DNA of 6,711 nt, taken from JAGOEF01 sp029564465. Its GTDB lineage: Bacteria; Bacteroidota; Bacteroidia; Bacteroidales; ML635J-15. The stretch spans positions 1 to 6,711 of the forward strand of contig JAKQPY010000124.1 in NCBI GenBank assembly GCA_029564465.1. The letters run 5' to 3'. Below the pieces are notes generated by a model. It was not told the DNA's origin. It ran no database searches and saw only the letters and a list, made by a program, of their open reading frames with translations. This document shows, piece after piece, positions 6,416-6,711 of the stretch. How positions within the stretch are numbered: the stretch's first letter is position 1; each line of letters opens with the position of its first letter. The position numbers and the translations under genes were made by a program.

Positions 6416-6502
6416 GGAGGAATGGCAGAGTGGTCGAATGCGGCGGTCTTGAAAACCGTTGTCCGGGCGACCGGACCGGGGGTTCGAATCCCTCTTTCTC
6501 CG
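6416..6502 (+). tRNA. tRNA-Ser (anticodon UGA)
   Basis: The 87-nt cloverleaf folds fully. The acceptor stem is GGAGGAA (6416-6422) with TTTCTCC (6495-6501), with one G-U pair and discriminator G at 6502. The D stem is GCA/TGC (6425-6427/6439-6441), with the G18-G19 pair at 6432-6433. The anticodon stem is GCGGT/ACCGT (6443-6447/6455-6459) around loop CTTGAAA, giving anticodon TGA at 6450-6452. The long variable arm typical of serine tRNAs is a perfect 6-bp stem GTCCGG/CCGGAC (6461-6466/6471-6476). The T stem GGGGG/CCCTC (6478-6482/6490-6494) encloses TTCGAAT. The 3' CCA is not encoded, so it must be added by a nucleotidyltransferase. It reads UCA and probably other UCN codons. It is monocistronic, with its own promoter and terminator. 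Confidence 0.97.
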
Positions 6503-6526
6503 CTGAGTCACTAAGCAAATGAACGT

Positions 6527-6560
6527 AAAAGCCTGATTTTCAATGAAATCAGGCTTTTCA
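6527..6560 (+). terminator. Rho-independent terminator of tRNA-Ser
   Basis: AAAAGCCTGATTT (6527-6539) and AAATCAGGCTTTT (6546-6558) form a perfect 13-bp stem with a 6-nt loop, ending in four T with further T-rich sequence after it. It starts 25 nt past the mature tRNA 3' end. The A/T symmetry would let it work on the minus strand too. Confidence 0.88.
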
Positions 6561-6605
6561 TTTTCCTCCGATTTCTGCAAAAAACAGCGTTTTAGGGGGT
6601 TTCTG

Positions 6606-6653
6606 GGTGTCCTAAAGGTGTCCACGCCAAATTCAAAATTCATGGACACCTTT
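6606..6653. repeat. GGTGTCC repeat cluster: two direct copies and an 11-bp inverted repeat
   Basis: GGTGTCC occurs at 6606-6612 and 6617-6623, and its complement GGACACC at 6644-6650. The second and third copies lie in a perfect 11-bp inverted repeat, AAAGGTGTCCA (6614-6624) and TGGACACCTTT (6643-6653), with an 18-nt loop. The first copy could compete for pairing with the third. No gene is supportable from 6566 to the window end. The cluster could be a hairpin near the 3' end of an unseen gene, a recombinase or regulator site, or the edge of an element next to the tRNA. Confidence 0.6.
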
Positions 6654-6711
6654 TTCGGTTCTTTTGCACTGATTTGCAACACTTTGCATTTTGATTTTAA
6701 TGTTTTTGTAC

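Noticed and set aside
6281..6682. A 133-codon open frame on the minus strand (containing RDSNPRSGRPDNGFQDRRIRPLCHS)
   Set aside because: It runs antisense through the whole tRNA-Ser gene and its terminator. The RDSNPR...RRIRPLCHS phrase is the well-known false translation of an antisense tRNA, not a protein.
1..6711. CRISPR arrays, insertion sequences, toxin-antitoxin pairs or defence genes
   Set aside because: No regularly spaced repeats, transposase motifs or defence-type gene pairs were seen on either strand. All sizeable genes are accounted for by known families.

Overview
This window reads as ordinary chromosome from a member of the Bacteroidota, probably a Bacteroidales-like lineage. 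Four signs point there. A secreted subtilase ends in a type IX secretion (T9SS) sorting tail. Two upstream regions carry the Bacteroidota promoter pattern TTTG-N18/19-TAnnTTTG. No clear Shine-Dalgarno sequences precede the genes. Spacers are AT-rich and coding DNA is of moderate GC. I cannot name the species.

Left part, plus strand (1-2329). The window opens inside the last 71 codons of tsaD, which makes the tRNA t6A modification. After a 79-bp spacer comes a complete YugP-like membrane zinc metallopeptidase, closed by a strong intrinsic terminator. A separate unit then encodes an exported protein with two clear DUF1573 domains around a degenerate middle section, also closed by a terminator.

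Middle (2357-5801). A 923-residue exported S8 serine protease (signal peptide, propeptide, catalytic domain, long beta-rich region, T9SS tail) runs rightward. It meets trmH, a tRNA Gm18 2'-O-methyltransferase on the minus strand, tail to tail with an 11-bp overlap.

Right part (5823-6711). An HU-family DNA-binding protein gene lies upstream of trmH on the minus strand, separated from it by a hairpin terminator and preceded by a near-perfect Bacteroidota promoter. Divergent from it is tRNA-Ser(UGA), whose promoter abuts the mature tRNA, followed by a strong terminator. The last 140 bp contain direct and inverted copies of GGTGTCC and no supportable gene. This is a tRNA-flanking stretch that could be the edge of an integrated element, but the window ends too soon to tell.

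The genes form several independent units rather than one pathway. The only functional thread is tRNA maturation: tsaD, trmH and a tRNA-Ser with the G18-G19 pair that TrmH enzymes act on. I found no convincing new multi-gene system. The points most worth a second look are the near-leaderless tRNA promoter, the phased direct repeat upstream of HU, the repeat cluster after the tRNA, and the unusual catalytic-His motif of the protease.
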